Shown: one piece after another, positions 37,681 to 47,288 of the stretch
Layout of the letters: every line of letters starts with the position of its first letter
Position numbering within the stretch: the first letter of the stretch is position 1
NCBI GenBank assembly: GCA_002402175.1
Contig: NVVJ01000020.1
Coordinates: 1 to 49,938 of the forward strand
Direction: 5' to 3'
DNA length: 49,938 bases
DNA from: SAR86 cluster bacterium
GTDB taxonomy: Bacteria > Pseudomonadota > Gammaproteobacteria > Pseudomonadales > Pseudohongiellaceae
Program-made: the position numbers and the translations under genes
Notes under the pieces: generated by a model
Seen by the model: the letters and a program-made list of their open reading frames with translations, nothing else
Databases searched by the model: none
What the model was told of the DNA's origin: nothing

Positions 37681-40251
37681 TTATACCGAATTACGTGAGG
37701 CATTGATATTGCCATACAGGGAACGCACTACCATCTTCTCGTAGACGTCGACTAGTTTCCCCTCGGCATCCTCGCTTCTGAGTTTCTGTATTTTCATTAG
37801 TGCGTACTGTTGGGTGACGAGCAGTGGAAGCACTATTTGTTCGCGCAGCTCGATGCTCAATCTTGCCCGAGGGCTGTCCTGCAACAGGATTTCCTGACCT
37901 GCCACTTTGAGTACCATCGCCAGGGTAAGCTCGTATTCGTCGAATATCATCTTCCAGAACTCACCAAACTTTTCATCGGTTTCCATATAGCGGGTTAGCT
38001 CGAAGTTTGTCTTCGCCAAATTCTGCATCGCATTTAAGATTAAGGCGCGGAAGAAACCCGAATCCTTATATAGTTGTGCGCCATGATCGAGTTGTCCCGC
38101 TCGGTCTAGTTCATTAAGCGCGGTGCCGAGGCCGTAATAACCTGGCACGTTCTGCTTAAGTTGCGCCCAGGCGCCGACGAAAGGAATGGCGCGAAGATCC
38201 TCAAACTTCAGCTCACAGCTGTCACCGCGCCTGGCGGGCCGACTGCCGATGTTGGTTAGATTGTAATAGTTAAGCGTGCTGATTTCTTCTAAGTAGGGAA
38301 TAAATAAATCGTGCTGCTTCAGCGACTGGTATTTCTGTAGGCTGGTTGCTGCAAGTCGGCCGATCAACTCGCTCTGGGTCTGGTTGAGTTCTCGCTCAGG
38401 CCGATCATAAAGATTGTTCTCCAAACCCGCTGCCAACAATAAACTCAGATTGTGTTGTGCAGCTGGCTTAACTCCGTAGTGAGAGCTAATGGTCTGGCCT
38501 TGTACTGTCATCTGAATCTGATTGCTTTCGATCTTTTTGCCCAGAGCAGCATAAAACAGATAGGCGTTACCGCCGCCACGGGCAGTGGGTCCACCACGGC
38601 CATCGAAGAAGCTTACTTCGATGCCAGCCTCTCTAGAGGCGGCGGTAAGTTCTTCCTTCGCGCGATAGATGGCCCAATTTGCCATTAGATAGCCGCCGTC
38701 CTTGGTGCCATCGGAGAAACCCAACATCACCGTTTGCTGATTACCACGATTGCTTAGATGTTCTCTATAGATCGGCGTGGCATAGATGCGTCGCATGTAT
38801 TCACCGGCATTGCGCAGGTCATCGATCGACTCAAACAGCGGAACAATGTCGACGCTTAGCGACTTGTCTTTCCACCCGCACAGATGAAACAACGCGTATG
38901 CCCTCGCCATATCGATCGGGCCGTGACAGTTGCTAATGATATAGCGATGACATCCCTGCTCACCGTTAATGGTTTGAATGTCGCGTATGGTAGGGAAAGA
39001 TTTCAGTGTATCTTGCAGGATGGGTTCATCGAAGGAACTTATGTCGATGTCACCGGAGAGGGCTAGTAGAACGTCCACCTCCTGGGCTTCATCTAGTTCC
39101 TTCAGGTCAGGAATCAAGGAAGGATTGCACTCGGCCACCGCGTTAAAGGCCCGGTGTATTACTCGGCTATCTTGTCTTATATCCAGGCTCGCAAAATAGA
39201 ATCCGAACAGGTTTACCTTGCGTCTGAACGAGCGCAGCTGCTCGATGTATAGCCCCTGGTTCTTTTCCAATAGTAAGGTCTCGATCTCATCGAGTTTGGC
39301 GATCAGATGTGCGGTGGTCAAAGAGTAGGAAGGTTTCGTCTCGGACAGTTCGTCGTGTAATTGTCTCTCGATATCTTCAAGGATGCTGTAAATGCCAGTG
39401 AAGGTGAGCCGTCTCTTCAAGTCGCGCACATCACTATGGTAGCAAGCCGCAATACTGTATCTAAGTTTTGCCGCTACTCGTCGAGTTGTTTGGACTGTTA
39501 CGAACGGGTTGCCGTCGCGATCTCCGCCTGGCCAAAATCCGACGGTCATGAGTTTCTTGTTTTTGGCTATTACTTCTTCGTACTGGCCGGCGAGATTGTC
39601 AGTGATTTGGCCCATGACCGGGTAGAAGATGTTCCCCAAATACCAGCTCAGAAGCACGGCTTCGTCATAGGGAGTGGGCTGCTCTTTGCGTGAGAAAGGC
39701 GTGTTACCAAGTTGCTGTAGCAGATCGCGGATGGTTGAAATGTCGTTGCGGGAGATCGCCCGAGTCAGGTCGTTGATAATAGCCAGTACGGCACCGGGAT
39801 AAAATTGTGTCGGGTGCGCGGTGAGCGTAACGCGTATTCCAAAATTACTGAGAACCTCGGAAAACTCAGCGTGTAAGTCGTCGCTGTCAACTTTCTCGGT
39901 CAGCGTTCGCAGGACCTTTAGTTTTTCGACCTGATGCATTTTCTTGTAGGCGGCATCTTCTAGCGCGTCTACCAACACCACTTGTCGCTCTACGTATTGA
40001 ATGACTTTGAACAGAAAGTTGATCTTGTCCTGAGTCTCGAAGTGTGGCTTGTGCAGCTCGAAGAACTCTTCGATGATAGTCGTAGGATTCTTGCCTGCTT
40101 GCAAGCCCTCCTCGCAGGCAGCTTCCAACAACGGCAAAAGTAAGCCCGTTTTCTCGACGGCATCTAACGGCAGCGTCAGAAAAAGGCCGTTATAGAGTTG
40201 GTAGTTAAGTCCGATCACTTCTTCGAACGTGTTAGTTATTGAATCGCTCAT
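37681..40251 (-). CDS. ppc: Phosphoenolpyruvate carboxylase, divergent type
   Basis: PEP carboxylase makes oxaloacetate from PEP and bicarbonate to refill the TCA cycle. The 856-residue protein has the catalytic histidine region VTLTAHPTQFYPGAV, GFWPGGDRDGNPFVT, LGFSDGTKDGGYLMAN, the mobile loop FDGRGGPTARGGGNAY and SRPARRG. Several of these differ from the usual proteobacterial forms (TAHPTE, GYSDSAKDAG, FHGRGG), and the C-terminus ends RNSV rather than NTG. The forms here resemble, from memory, PEP carboxylases of Bacteroidetes, suggesting horizontal transfer. The start is ATG 40251. The gene looks somewhat richer in GC than its neighbours. Confidence 0.93.
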   Translation of the reverse strand: MSDSITNTFEEVIGLNYQLYNGLFLTLPLDAVEKTGLLLPLLEAACEEGLQAGKNPTTIIEEFFELHKPHFETQDKINFLFKVIQYVERQVVLVDALEDAAYKKMHQVEKLKVLRTLTEKVDSDDLHAEFSEVLSNFGIRVTLTAHPTQFYPGAVLAIINDLTRAISRNDISTIRDLLQQLGNTPFSRKEQPTPYDEAVLLSWYLGNIFYPVMGQITDNLAGQYEEVIAKNKKLMTVGFWPGGDRDGNPFVTVQTTRRVAAKLRYSIAACYHSDVRDLKRRLTFTGIYSILEDIERQLHDELSETKPSYSLTTAHLIAKLDEIETLLLEKNQGLYIEQLRSFRRKVNLFGFYFASLDIRQDSRVIHRAFNAVAECNPSLIPDLKELDEAQEVDVLLALSGDIDISSFDEPILQDTLKSFPTIRDIQTINGEQGCHRYIISNCHGPIDMARAYALFHLCGWKDKSLSVDIVPLFESIDDLRNAGEYMRRIYATPIYREHLSNRGNQQTVMLGFSDGTKDGGYLMANWAIYRAKEELTAASREAGIEVSFFDGRGGPTARGGGNAYLFYAALGKKIESNQIQMTVQGQTISSHYGVKPAAQHNLSLLLAAGLENNLYDRPERELNQTQSELIGRLAATSLQKYQSLKQHDLFIPYLEEISTLNYYNLTNIGSRPARRGDSCELKFEDLRAIPFVGAWAQLKQNVPGYYGLGTALNELDRAGQLDHGAQLYKDSGFFRALILNAMQNLAKTNFELTRYMETDEKFGEFWKMIFDEYELTLAMVLKVAGQEILLQDSPRARLSIELREQIVLPLLVTQQYALMKIQKLRSEDAEGKLVDVYEKMVVRSLYGNINASRNSV

Positions 40252-40387
40252 GGTGCTACGTCTTAGCTCAGGGTTTCAGTTCCCTTATTGTAAACCAATA
40301 TTCGCAATGCCGTACGAGCTTAGGTCTCCAAAAGTCGTATTGACAGTCTCAAGTTTGAAATAACTTCAATTACAGAATGTGAGTGCA

Positions 40388-40420
40388 AAAAAAGAGGCGG
40401 GAGTATTAACTCTCGCCCCT
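40388..40420 (-). terminator. Rho-independent terminator after the small exported-protein gene
   Basis: Minus-strand stem GGGGCGAGAG / CTCCCGCCTC with a six-base loop and then a run of seven T. It ends transcription from the gene at 40447-40824 before ppc; with the T-run on the plus strand too, it may act in both directions. Confidence 0.8.
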
Positions 40421-40446
40421 TTTTCATTAGCTGAGAAATCTACACT

Positions 40447-40824
40447 CTACAGACCTGCGAGAGTTTCTTTTGCTTCTGCGCTAGCCATGTGATTAAAACC
40501 AAGTACTACTTGCGCTAATGATATAGCGCTGGCAGAAGCCTGTGGATAATCAATAATCTGCTGCATTGCTGTTTTTCCTTCAGCATTGGCCGCGTGCTGA
40601 ATATTGATTACGGCATTGGCAATCATCTGCATGCCTCGTCCAGAGTTTTCGTCTCCGGCAATCTCCACCAGCTGCGCTTTCTCAGCATCCGATGGAAAAT
40701 GATTCATCCCGGCTACTATACCGGCAATGGTTTTTTGTGCGCTGGCAGCATCGGCCAGCGCAAATTGTGAAAATAAGCCTATCGATGCAATGACTGTCAT
40801 CTTTTTTATTAGTTCAAATTTCAT
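40447..40824 (-). CDS. Small exported helical protein of unknown function
   Basis: A 125-residue product with a signal peptide (IKKMTVIASIGLFSQFALADA). The mature part is predicted entirely helical with alanine- and methionine-rich segments (IAGIVAGMNHFPSDAEKAQL, AQVVLGFNHMASAEAKETLA). The phrase GMNHFPSDAEK near the start and GFNHMASAEAK at the end look like an internal repeat. A strong ribosome site (AGGAGA, seven bases before ATG) and a strong terminator suggest it is well expressed. No family recognised. Confidence 0.75.
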   Translation of the reverse strand: MKFELIKKMTVIASIGLFSQFALADAASAQKTIAGIVAGMNHFPSDAEKAQLVEIAGDENSGRGMQMIANAVINIQHAANAEGKTAMQQIIDYPQASASAISLAQVVLGFNHMASAEAKETLAGL

Positions 40825-41202
40825 GTTGTTCTCCTAAATTTCAAGCGGGATTGTAAATGTGCAACTTATGGAGTGTACCCTAATTGCTTGTTTCAGCCAT
40901 TACCAGGAGTTGGACTCAAACTACTAACCACCCCCTATTTCACTCGTTTTATGCCGTTTGTTGGTCAATTCCTTTGAATTCGGCCAGTCGCCAGGCTTAA
41001 TTCTCGTCGCATCTCACGAAGTCACAAAACCCTCAAAACATCAATTCGTAGCGAAGCGACAAATCAGTCCCGCTCCAGCATGATGACTGTTATATTGGTC
41101 ACCCCTTTCTGGAAGGCAGTAGTTAGTACCGTCTGTCAGAGAAAATTAAAATTAATTCACTATTCGCACTGATCAAAAACGCACTAAACAATGAGGTACA
41201 CC
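40825..41202. other. Intergenic region, no gene seen
   Basis: 378 bases between the small exported-protein gene and the divergent dehydrogenase gene. It should hold both promoters; I could not assign confident boxes. No repeat or RNA gene recognised. Confidence 0.5.
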
Positions 41203-42336
41203 ATGCCAGAAAATACCACCTATCTACAAATGTTCTCCACCGTAAAAGAATCTGGCGAGCTGAGCCTGGAACTAAAAGAGCAAGAAATACCCAAGCCTGA
41301 CGCGGACCAGGTCTTGGTCAGAATCGAAGCGACCCCTATTAACCCTTCCGACCTGGGTGTCATGTTTGGCTTAACAGACATGAGCGCTGCTACATCTAAC
41401 ACTACCGATGGCAATACTGCCCTAACAGCGCCTGTCTCCGAGCAGGGCATGAGGCTTATGAAGGCACGAGTCGGTCAAGCACTAGCCGTCGGTAATGAAG
41501 GCGCCGGCACAGTAGTAGCCACCGGCGATAGCGACCTAGCAAAAAGCCTGGATGGCAAGATCGTTGCCATAGCAGGGGGTAGCATGTACGGGCAATACCG
41601 CTGCATAGAAGCATCTTCGTGCTTACCTCTATTGGAAGGCCATACCGCTAAAGATGGTGCGTCCAGCTTTGTGAATCCCATGACTGTATTGTCGATGATT
41701 GAAACGATGAGAATGGAAGAGCATACGGCGCTAGTCCATACTGCCGCGGCCTCCAATCTGGGCCAGATGTTAAACCGCGTCTGTCAGGCTGACGGAGTTA
41801 AGCTAGTTAATATCGTACGCAAAGAAGAACAAGCCGCTCTGCTTAAAGACATGGGGGCCAAATACGTAGTTAACAGTAGTGCCGAGTCTTTCATGGCTGA
41901 GCTTACAGATGCCATTCATGAAACGGGTGCGACGCTAGGTTTTGATGCAACTGGCGGCGGCATGCTAGCCTCAAACATTCTTACCTGCATGGAAAGTGCA
42001 GCAGCAAGAACACCCGGTGCTTACAGTATCTATGGTTCGATTAAACACAAGCAGGTCTATCTATATGGGGGGCTCGATACCTCCGTCACAACTTTGAGCC
42101 GCGGCTACGGCATGGCCTGGGGCGTAGGCGGCTGGTTGTTACCAAACTTTCTCGCCAAAGCAGGCATGGAAGTAGCTGGGCGATTGCGTGGGCGAGTGGC
42201 AACGGAATTGACGACTAGTTTCGCGAGTAACTACACCAATGAAATTTCATTGAGCGAAGCCTTACAAGTGGAAACTATGCAGCAGTATTACGCGAAGCAT
42301 ACGGGTGAGAAGTTTCTGATTTGTCCGCAGAAATAA
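41203..42336 (+). CDS. Zinc-independent medium-chain dehydrogenase/quinone oxidoreductase-like protein
   Basis: A 377-residue MDR-superfamily oxidoreductase. It opens with a GroES-like domain (VLVRIEATPINPSDLGVMFG, GNEGAGTVVATG) and a Rossmann domain with ALVHTAAASNLGQMLNRVCQ, followed by LGFDATGGGMLASNIL. The structural zinc cysteines of alcohol dehydrogenases are not seen, so it belongs with the quinone-oxidoreductase-type, NADPH-using members; the substrate is unknown. I chose the ATG at 41203 because GAGG stands six bases upstream; an ATG at 41191 in the same frame is less likely. Confidence 0.88.
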   Translation: MPENTTYLQMFSTVKESGELSLELKEQEIPKPDADQVLVRIEATPINPSDLGVMFGLTDMSAATSNTTDGNTALTAPVSEQGMRLMKARVGQALAVGNEGAGTVVATGDSDLAKSLDGKIVAIAGGSMYGQYRCIEASSCLPLLEGHTAKDGASSFVNPMTVLSMIETMRMEEHTALVHTAAASNLGQMLNRVCQADGVKLVNIVRKEEQAALLKDMGAKYVVNSSAESFMAELTDAIHETGATLGFDATGGGMLASNILTCMESAAARTPGAYSIYGSIKHKQVYLYGGLDTSVTTLSRGYGMAWGVGGWLLPNFLAKAGMEVAGRLRGRVATELTTSFASNYTNEISLSEALQVETMQQYYAKHTGEKFLICPQK

Positions 42337-42354
42337 CTTTGCAGAAATAGTCGC

Positions 42355-42388
42355 ACCCCTCCTAATTTAGAGAAAAAAGTGGAGGGGT
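42355..42388. repeat. Inverted repeat downstream of the dehydrogenase gene
   Basis: Arms ACCCCTCC and GGAGGGGT are perfect inverted repeats with an 18-base loop, lying between two convergent genes. There is no T-run directly after either arm, so a terminator role is only possible. Confidence 0.4.
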
Positions 42389-42419
42389 AAATCTATTTGT
42401 CTTTTCAAGTAATTCAATA

Positions 42420-42947
42420 CTATCGATTATCTTTTTTCAGCTCAGTATTGAATTGCTTGATTTTTCGTACGTAGATTTCGGCACTCGTCAACAGCGCTGC
42501 TTGTTGCTCTTCCGACAGGGTCTTCACAACTTTTGCCGGCGAACCCATCACAAGAGAGCCATCGGGAATCTCTTTGCCTTCAGTTACCAGGCTATTTGCA
42601 CCGATCAAACAGTTCTTACCGATCTTCGCGCCATTGAGCACTACAGCATTGATGCCAATCAACGAGTTGTCGCCTATCGTGCAACCGTGCAGCATCACCT
42701 TGTGTCCTATGGTGACGTTCTTGCCAATCGTAAGTGGAAAATCTGCGTCTGTATGTAGAACGGAACAATCCTGTACATTAGAGTTTTCGCCAATTGTAAT
42801 TAGCTCTTTATCGCCGCGTACAACAGCGTTGAACCAAACGCTGGTGTTATTCTCCAGCCTCACTTTACCAATAACATCGGCACTCTCAGCAACGAAATAG
42901 TTTTCGCCAGCTATATCAACTTTAAATTCACCCAGACTGTACAACAT
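42420..42947 (-). CDS. Gamma-class carbonic anhydrase family protein
   Basis: A left-handed beta-helix hexapeptide-repeat protein of 175 residues, close to YrdA/PaaY. The repeats ([50 protein letters not shown]) carry the three histidines that bind the metal in the gamma-carbonic anhydrases: H in SVLHTD and the pair in [15 protein letters not shown] and [10 protein letters not shown] are also family hallmarks. Start is ATG 42947 with AAGGA seven bases upstream, the frame reaching back to a TTG at 42953. Catalytic activity of this subfamily is often weak or absent. Confidence 0.93.
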   Translation of the reverse strand: MLYSLGEFKVDIAGENYFVAESADVIGKVRLENNTSVWFNAVVRGDKELITIGENSNVQDCSVLHTDADFPLTIGKNVTIGHKVMLHGCTIGDNSLIGINAVVLNGAKIGKNCLIGANSLVTEGKEIPDGSLVMGSPAKVVKTLSEEQQAALLTSAEIYVRKIKQFNTELKKDNR

Positions 42948-43380
42948 ACACAAATCCTTATACTACAAATTCCACTAAAATAATTCTCAATCAGGATCGA
43001 GGGTCAAGGCGTAAAAAATAACGTGGGGGAAAACCGGCTCAATACCTGAATTCGAACACACAAGTTTGTTAAGGCGCCGATGCTGGAGTTTTCAACTATA
43101 TTGAATAGCCGTTTTACTTTGACACTTTCTAGCTTCTTCTAACCGCCTTCTAACACTTCTATTTCTTCCAAATACTACGTGCTGACAGCTTGTATCCGAA
43201 ATCGGGCGACCGTATATCAATTAGACCAATTTTTATGGCCACAGGTTTTAGCAGAAACAAAGAGGTCCCTGTGATTAAAAAGTGCTTAGCAGGTGTAGAA
43301 GTAATTCATGATTTCGTAGCGGTTAGCTTACTTGCAACACTGACAGGCAGTCAGCGTTGCAAGTAGCTTGCATGGATTGT
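42948..43380. other. Intergenic region with a hairpin, no gene
   Basis: About 430 bases upstream of the carbonic anhydrase gene and downstream of the large exported protein. Only the 43331-43363 hairpin stands out. Confidence 0.5.
43331..43363 (-). terminator. Long stem-loop downstream of the large exported-protein gene
   Basis: Arms CTTGCAACACTGAC and GTCAGCGTTGCAAG pair over 14 bases with one mismatch around AGGCA, 18 bases after the stop codon at 43381. It lacks a T-run, so it may be an RNA-stabilising or Rho-assisted structure rather than a classical terminator. Confidence 0.45.
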
Positions 43381-45903
43381 CTATGGCAGGCCGTAGACTG
43401 TTTGTACGCCAGAGTTGGTGAAGACTTGATAGTCGGTTATCCCGTCATTGTTTGCATCCACTGCCCGATAGGCAACACCGCTGCTATCAGCATTGGAGAT
43501 GCGATAAACGGAGTCGGAAGAAGTGGATGGAGTTTGGAAATAGTCCGGCCTGAATTTCATTCCATCAATGTCTATTATACCCGTGCTGCGGTCAGTGCTT
43601 ATTTGAAAACCATAGCTGGCTACAGATTGAAAGAACAACTCATCTGCAATTGCTGGCAATATTATCTGCCTAGTACCCGCTGCATACTGAACAACGTAGA
43701 AGTAGCTCGCCTGAGAGGGGTCTCCAACCGGTCCTTCAAACACTGTTTCGCCGGTAGGGGTTCCATTAGCCAAGGCATCGGAAGAAAACAAACCTTTAAA
43801 TACAGCCGGTGAATTGACATCAGTCAATGAAACTACGCCGTCATCGCCAATTGATATAGTAAAATCACCTTCTCCAACCACTTCTATAGCCGAGGCAAAA
43901 CCCAATAAGTCATCAGGAGCTGGCGCCAATCTGATAACAACGTCGCTATTAACAATAATGCTAGAGCCATTGGCCGCTGTGAAAGTTCCAGTGGGTAATA
44001 TTCTGAGCCCTGGTTGCACTTCCTGCACTAGTACAGAAAAGTCACCGTCTACTGTTGTATAACTGACCACGCCAGTCACGCTATTTATTTCTAGGCTAGT
44101 AACCCCGGTTAAAGCTGCGGTGAGAAGTTCGCTAACCGTACTTGACCCCACGCTGAGGTTGTCAGTCTGAATGAAGGCAGCAAGATTGCCTGCCAACGCG
44201 TTAGCGTCAGAGGAGCTCAAGCCGCCTGCTTGAAATGAAAGCGCAGTGGCACTCTTCGAAATCGATGTTGCGGCGCCCAAGTTGATACCGACGACATCTA
44301 ACAGACGATCTAATAGAGTAGCGTTGTTACTCAATAGAGCTTGTGTCGCTACATCACTTTCATAAATTATGCTGAGGCCTAGCTCAGTACCCAGTTCATT
44401 CAGCACCCCTTCGGCTGCCGTCTCAGAAACAAGCTGGATTTCGACGAGCAGAGAATTGTCGATAGTAAAACCAGGGATCGATATCAGATTGCTGATAGAT
44501 GTTTCGAAATCATTAAGGAATTCGCTGGTGTCTGCTACAAACGAGCCTTCAGAGATAGGGGTGCCATTAGCAATTAGAGCACTCTCATATATACGTGTCA
44601 GCCAACTTCGAACCCTTGATGTAAATGTAGATAACACCATTTTAACTTGAGTACCTTCGGCCTCAGTCAGCCCGCTTGCAACAAATCCTTGAGTTAGACT
44701 TTTCAGCGCGGCCATAAGCGGCTGGCCGGAATTTGACAGCTGTTGCTGCTTTTCCGCTTTATTTGGGTCATCATCATCAATAGCTTGAAAAAGATCAGAG
44801 AGGGTACTCAATTGCGTACCCAGAGACCCAAACAATGACACCCCAGTCTCGACACTAACTGAGCCATCCTTCAAGCCTGTAGCGACGCTTGTCGCGGCAC
44901 TCACGGAATCGCTGATCAATGCATCCAACTCTGTGGCGACAGCGTCAGAAAATCCTTCCGCAGCAATGTTGTTTGTTAAATCTGTTGTTGCGGTGTCCAG
45001 ACCCGCCACTTCGGCCGTGGTCTCCTCGTTCTCTTCTACCTCGTCCGGGGGGCTACCACCGCCACCACCGCCACCGATCGCGGGTACGGTGACACAACTA
45101 CCTGCATAAGCAGTAGCGGAGCCTCCAGCAGCCTGGCCCACGCCCATGCGGCCCGCCAGCGCGGAAGCACCTGCAAAACTGCTTTGTCCTGCTAGGACCA
45201 TTGGGTTACCAGCGGCACATCCAAAGAACGTAGTGCCATCTGTTAGGCCAAAAGTAAGCCCTGCTACGCCGCCCGTTTGTTTCAGAAAGATACCGTAATC
45301 ATAGCTGGCAGCTGCAGTGAATGTAGAAGTCAGATCCTGCAATATGATGCTCGCAGAGGTTTCAATTTCAGCGATCTGCGCGCCGGCAGTAATGAAAAAA
45401 GTAGAATCAGTTACATGTAGTAGAGAATTCGTAAGTGTAATCACGGCAGTTGTGGAACCATCAGCACCACGGCCACTGACTATTGCATTAGTACCTGCTG
45501 GAATCGAGCCGCTAGTTATGTTGCCCATTGCGTCGAAAGTAAGACTGATGCCTGATACAGATATTTCGAGGCGCCGTGAAGACCCGTCTTGATCAATAAA
45601 CATGCCACCTTGAAAGGTATAGGTGCCAGCGGCAATGGTGCTGCCAGTGGCCGCAGCGACATTGAAGGTAAATGTTAAATCACTGGTGATCGAGGCAGTG
45701 GGGATGTTGTCGGTATTTGGAATAGTACCCGGCGTAGCCAGCAAGCTTTTCGCTTGGCTGAAGCCGCCAACGGAAGCTGAAATTGTAACGGTATCACCAG
45801 TTACTGCAATGCCATTCGCTAGTGCAATTTGAGTAGAGAATGGAAACAATGCCAACAAGAATAAGCATTGGATCAACCTGAGCGACTTCGAAATTCTTAC
45901 CAT
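43381..45903 (-). CDS. Large exported protein of unknown function
   Basis: An 840-residue protein with a signal peptide (CLFLLALFPFSTQIALA, cleavage about residue 29). The mature N-terminal 250 residues are Gly/Thr/Ser-rich beta-type sequence, then a glycine run GGGGGGSPPDEVEENEE near residues 275-295 separates a helical, Ala/Ser/Leu-rich middle. The C-terminal part is again beta-type and ends with DANNDGITDYQVF, a calcium-binding-like DxNxDGxxD motif. No autotransporter or anchoring motif was recognised. It could be an adhesin-like or envelope protein; no function is claimed. Confidence 0.75.
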   Translation of the reverse strand: MVRISKSLRLIQCLFLLALFPFSTQIALANGIAVTGDTVTISASVGGFSQAKSLLATPGTIPNTDNIPTASITSDLTFTFNVAAATGSTIAAGTYTFQGGMFIDQDGSSRRLEISVSGISLTFDAMGNITSGSIPAGTNAIVSGRGADGSTTAVITLTNSLLHVTDSTFFITAGAQIAEIETSASIILQDLTSTFTAAASYDYGIFLKQTGGVAGLTFGLTDGTTFFGCAAGNPMVLAGQSSFAGASALAGRMGVGQAAGGSATAYAGSCVTVPAIGGGGGGGSPPDEVEENEETTAEVAGLDTATTDLTNNIAAEGFSDAVATELDALISDSVSAATSVATGLKDGSVSVETGVSLFGSLGTQLSTLSDLFQAIDDDDPNKAEKQQQLSNSGQPLMAALKSLTQGFVASGLTEAEGTQVKMVLSTFTSRVRSWLTRIYESALIANGTPISEGSFVADTSEFLNDFETSISNLISIPGFTIDNSLLVEIQLVSETAAEGVLNELGTELGLSIIYESDVATQALLSNNATLLDRLLDVVGINLGAATSISKSATALSFQAGGLSSSDANALAGNLAAFIQTDNLSVGSSTVSELLTAALTGVTSLEINSVTGVVSYTTVDGDFSVLVQEVQPGLRILPTGTFTAANGSSIIVNSDVVIRLAPAPDDLLGFASAIEVVGEGDFTISIGDDGVVSLTDVNSPAVFKGLFSSDALANGTPTGETVFEGPVGDPSQASYFYVVQYAAGTRQIILPAIADELFFQSVASYGFQISTDRSTGIIDIDGMKFRPDYFQTPSTSSDSVYRISNADSSGVAYRAVDANNDGITDYQVFTNSGVQTVYGLP

Positions 45904-46409
45904 TTCAGTTCAACCTATTGAATTAATTGATTTTATATATGACGATGTTTCAGTGCCATTTGTTTTCTTAACAAGCTATATCAAAGCGTAAGTGCGCTCG
46001 TTACGGCTAAGCTCAGACGATTTTTGTTCATGTAGTTTTCCTTTGACCTTTTTTCATGCACAGGCTAAACATCTTGCCCACTTTAACACGGAGCATAAGT
46101 AGAATAAAGACTATCTCTAATCAAATCCACACCACATTCTTGCTCTGAAAACCCATCCCACTCATTCAGAAACACCTCAAGAACCTCTCCAAACTAACGA
46201 CTCATTGACTCTGCGCATCGCCATTTTTGAGCGGAATTGAATTTCAGCCCGATCCCCGCCCCGCCGCCTTCCATGACAGCAAGTTTTTGTAGATAGTATT
46301 AGGTGAAATCGAATAACCCAATCTGAGGTGGTGCTCGTCTAGGGGGTGGCTGGGCACGGTTGTTTGATTTAGTACAGTGTAGTCGGCTTAGGGTTTAGTG
46401 GTGATAGCT
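45904..46409. other. Intergenic region with a 35-bp repeat copy
   Basis: About 500 bases upstream of the large exported-protein gene and downstream of the EEP-family gene. No gene is convincing. It contains the first copy of the direct repeat at 46090-46124. Confidence 0.5.
46090..46124. repeat. 35-bp direct repeat, left copy
   Basis: 31 of 35 bases match 47379-47413; the common core is AGAATAAAGAC. The two copies flank the EEP-family gene in the same orientation, about 1.3 kb apart. Confidence 0.6.
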
Positions 46410-47288
46410 TTAGAATGCTAATTCCGCCTTAAGCGCTAGATGATCTGAAGGGTAATATTTGCCGATTCTTTTATTAATGATCTCATGATACAAAACTTCA
46501 ACTTCCTTGCTAACAAAAATGTAATCGATCCTCTTCAAGTCTTTGTCATTGCCATCAAACAAGTAATTGGTAAACTGCTCGTCGTTTTTTTCTTTGGCGA
46601 CATCAAAGCCATCAACAAGCTTTACTGAATAATCATCGCTGAGCATGACTTCATAGGGTTTGGATACAGGTGTTGCGTTGAAGTCTCCAGTGACGATGAC
46701 AGGTAGCCCACCTGACATTTGGTCTATTTTGTTTCTTATGATCTTGGCACCTTCAAATCGAGCGATATTTCCGCCTAAATGCGTATTGAAAAAATAGAAT
46801 TCTTTTCCATCGGCTTTATTTTTGAAATGCCCCCAGGGCACCATTCTCGGAAACCTTACATCCCAACCTTTACTGCCAGGTATTTCTGGTGTTGTTGATA
46901 ACCAGAAAATACCTTTATCTAATACTGTAAATTTATCCTTTTTGTAAAAAATAGGGGTGAATTCTCCCTTTTCATTGCCTTCATCTCGCCCCCAACCAAA
47001 CCAGGCATATTCAGGTAGCAGCAGTGCTAAGTCCTGAATCTGATTCATCCACGGCTCCTGAAGCCCTGCAATATCGACATTGTTAGATTTTATAACCTCT
47101 GCCACTTTTTCTTTACGATTGGCCCAAGCATGTACGCCATCGCTTGTATTGAAATATCTGACATTGAAGCTCATCGCTGTGATTAAGGTTTTTTCGGAAG
47201 ATTGCTGAGAATATCCCGGTAAAATCGTTCCGATGCATAACCCAGCAATTATTATGAGTTTAGTAACAATACTTATATGGCTTTTCAT
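46410..47288 (-). CDS. Exported endonuclease/exonuclease/phosphatase family protein
   Basis: A 292-residue protein with a signal peptide (IIIAGLCIGTILPGYSQ), so it acts outside the cytoplasm. The EEP fold is shown by MSFNVRYFNTSDGVHAWANR, the metal-binding glutamate in GLQEPWMNQI, FFNTHLGG, IVTGDFNATP, KRIDYIFVS and SDHLALKAEL, with the catalytic D/N/H set intact. The family includes secreted nucleases, sphingomyelinases and phosphatases, and the substrate cannot be told from sequence. The type with an opening FNVRY-W-NRK is common in Bacteroidetes. The gene sits between direct repeats. Confidence 0.9.
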   Translation of the reverse strand: MKSHISIVTKLIIIAGLCIGTILPGYSQQSSEKTLITAMSFNVRYFNTSDGVHAWANRKEKVAEVIKSNNVDIAGLQEPWMNQIQDLALLLPEYAWFGWGRDEGNEKGEFTPIFYKKDKFTVLDKGIFWLSTTPEIPGSKGWDVRFPRMVPWGHFKNKADGKEFYFFNTHLGGNIARFEGAKIIRNKIDQMSGGLPVIVTGDFNATPVSKPYEVMLSDDYSVKLVDGFDVAKEKNDEQFTNYLFDGNDKDLKRIDYIFVSKEVEVLYHEIINKRIGKYYPSDHLALKAELAF

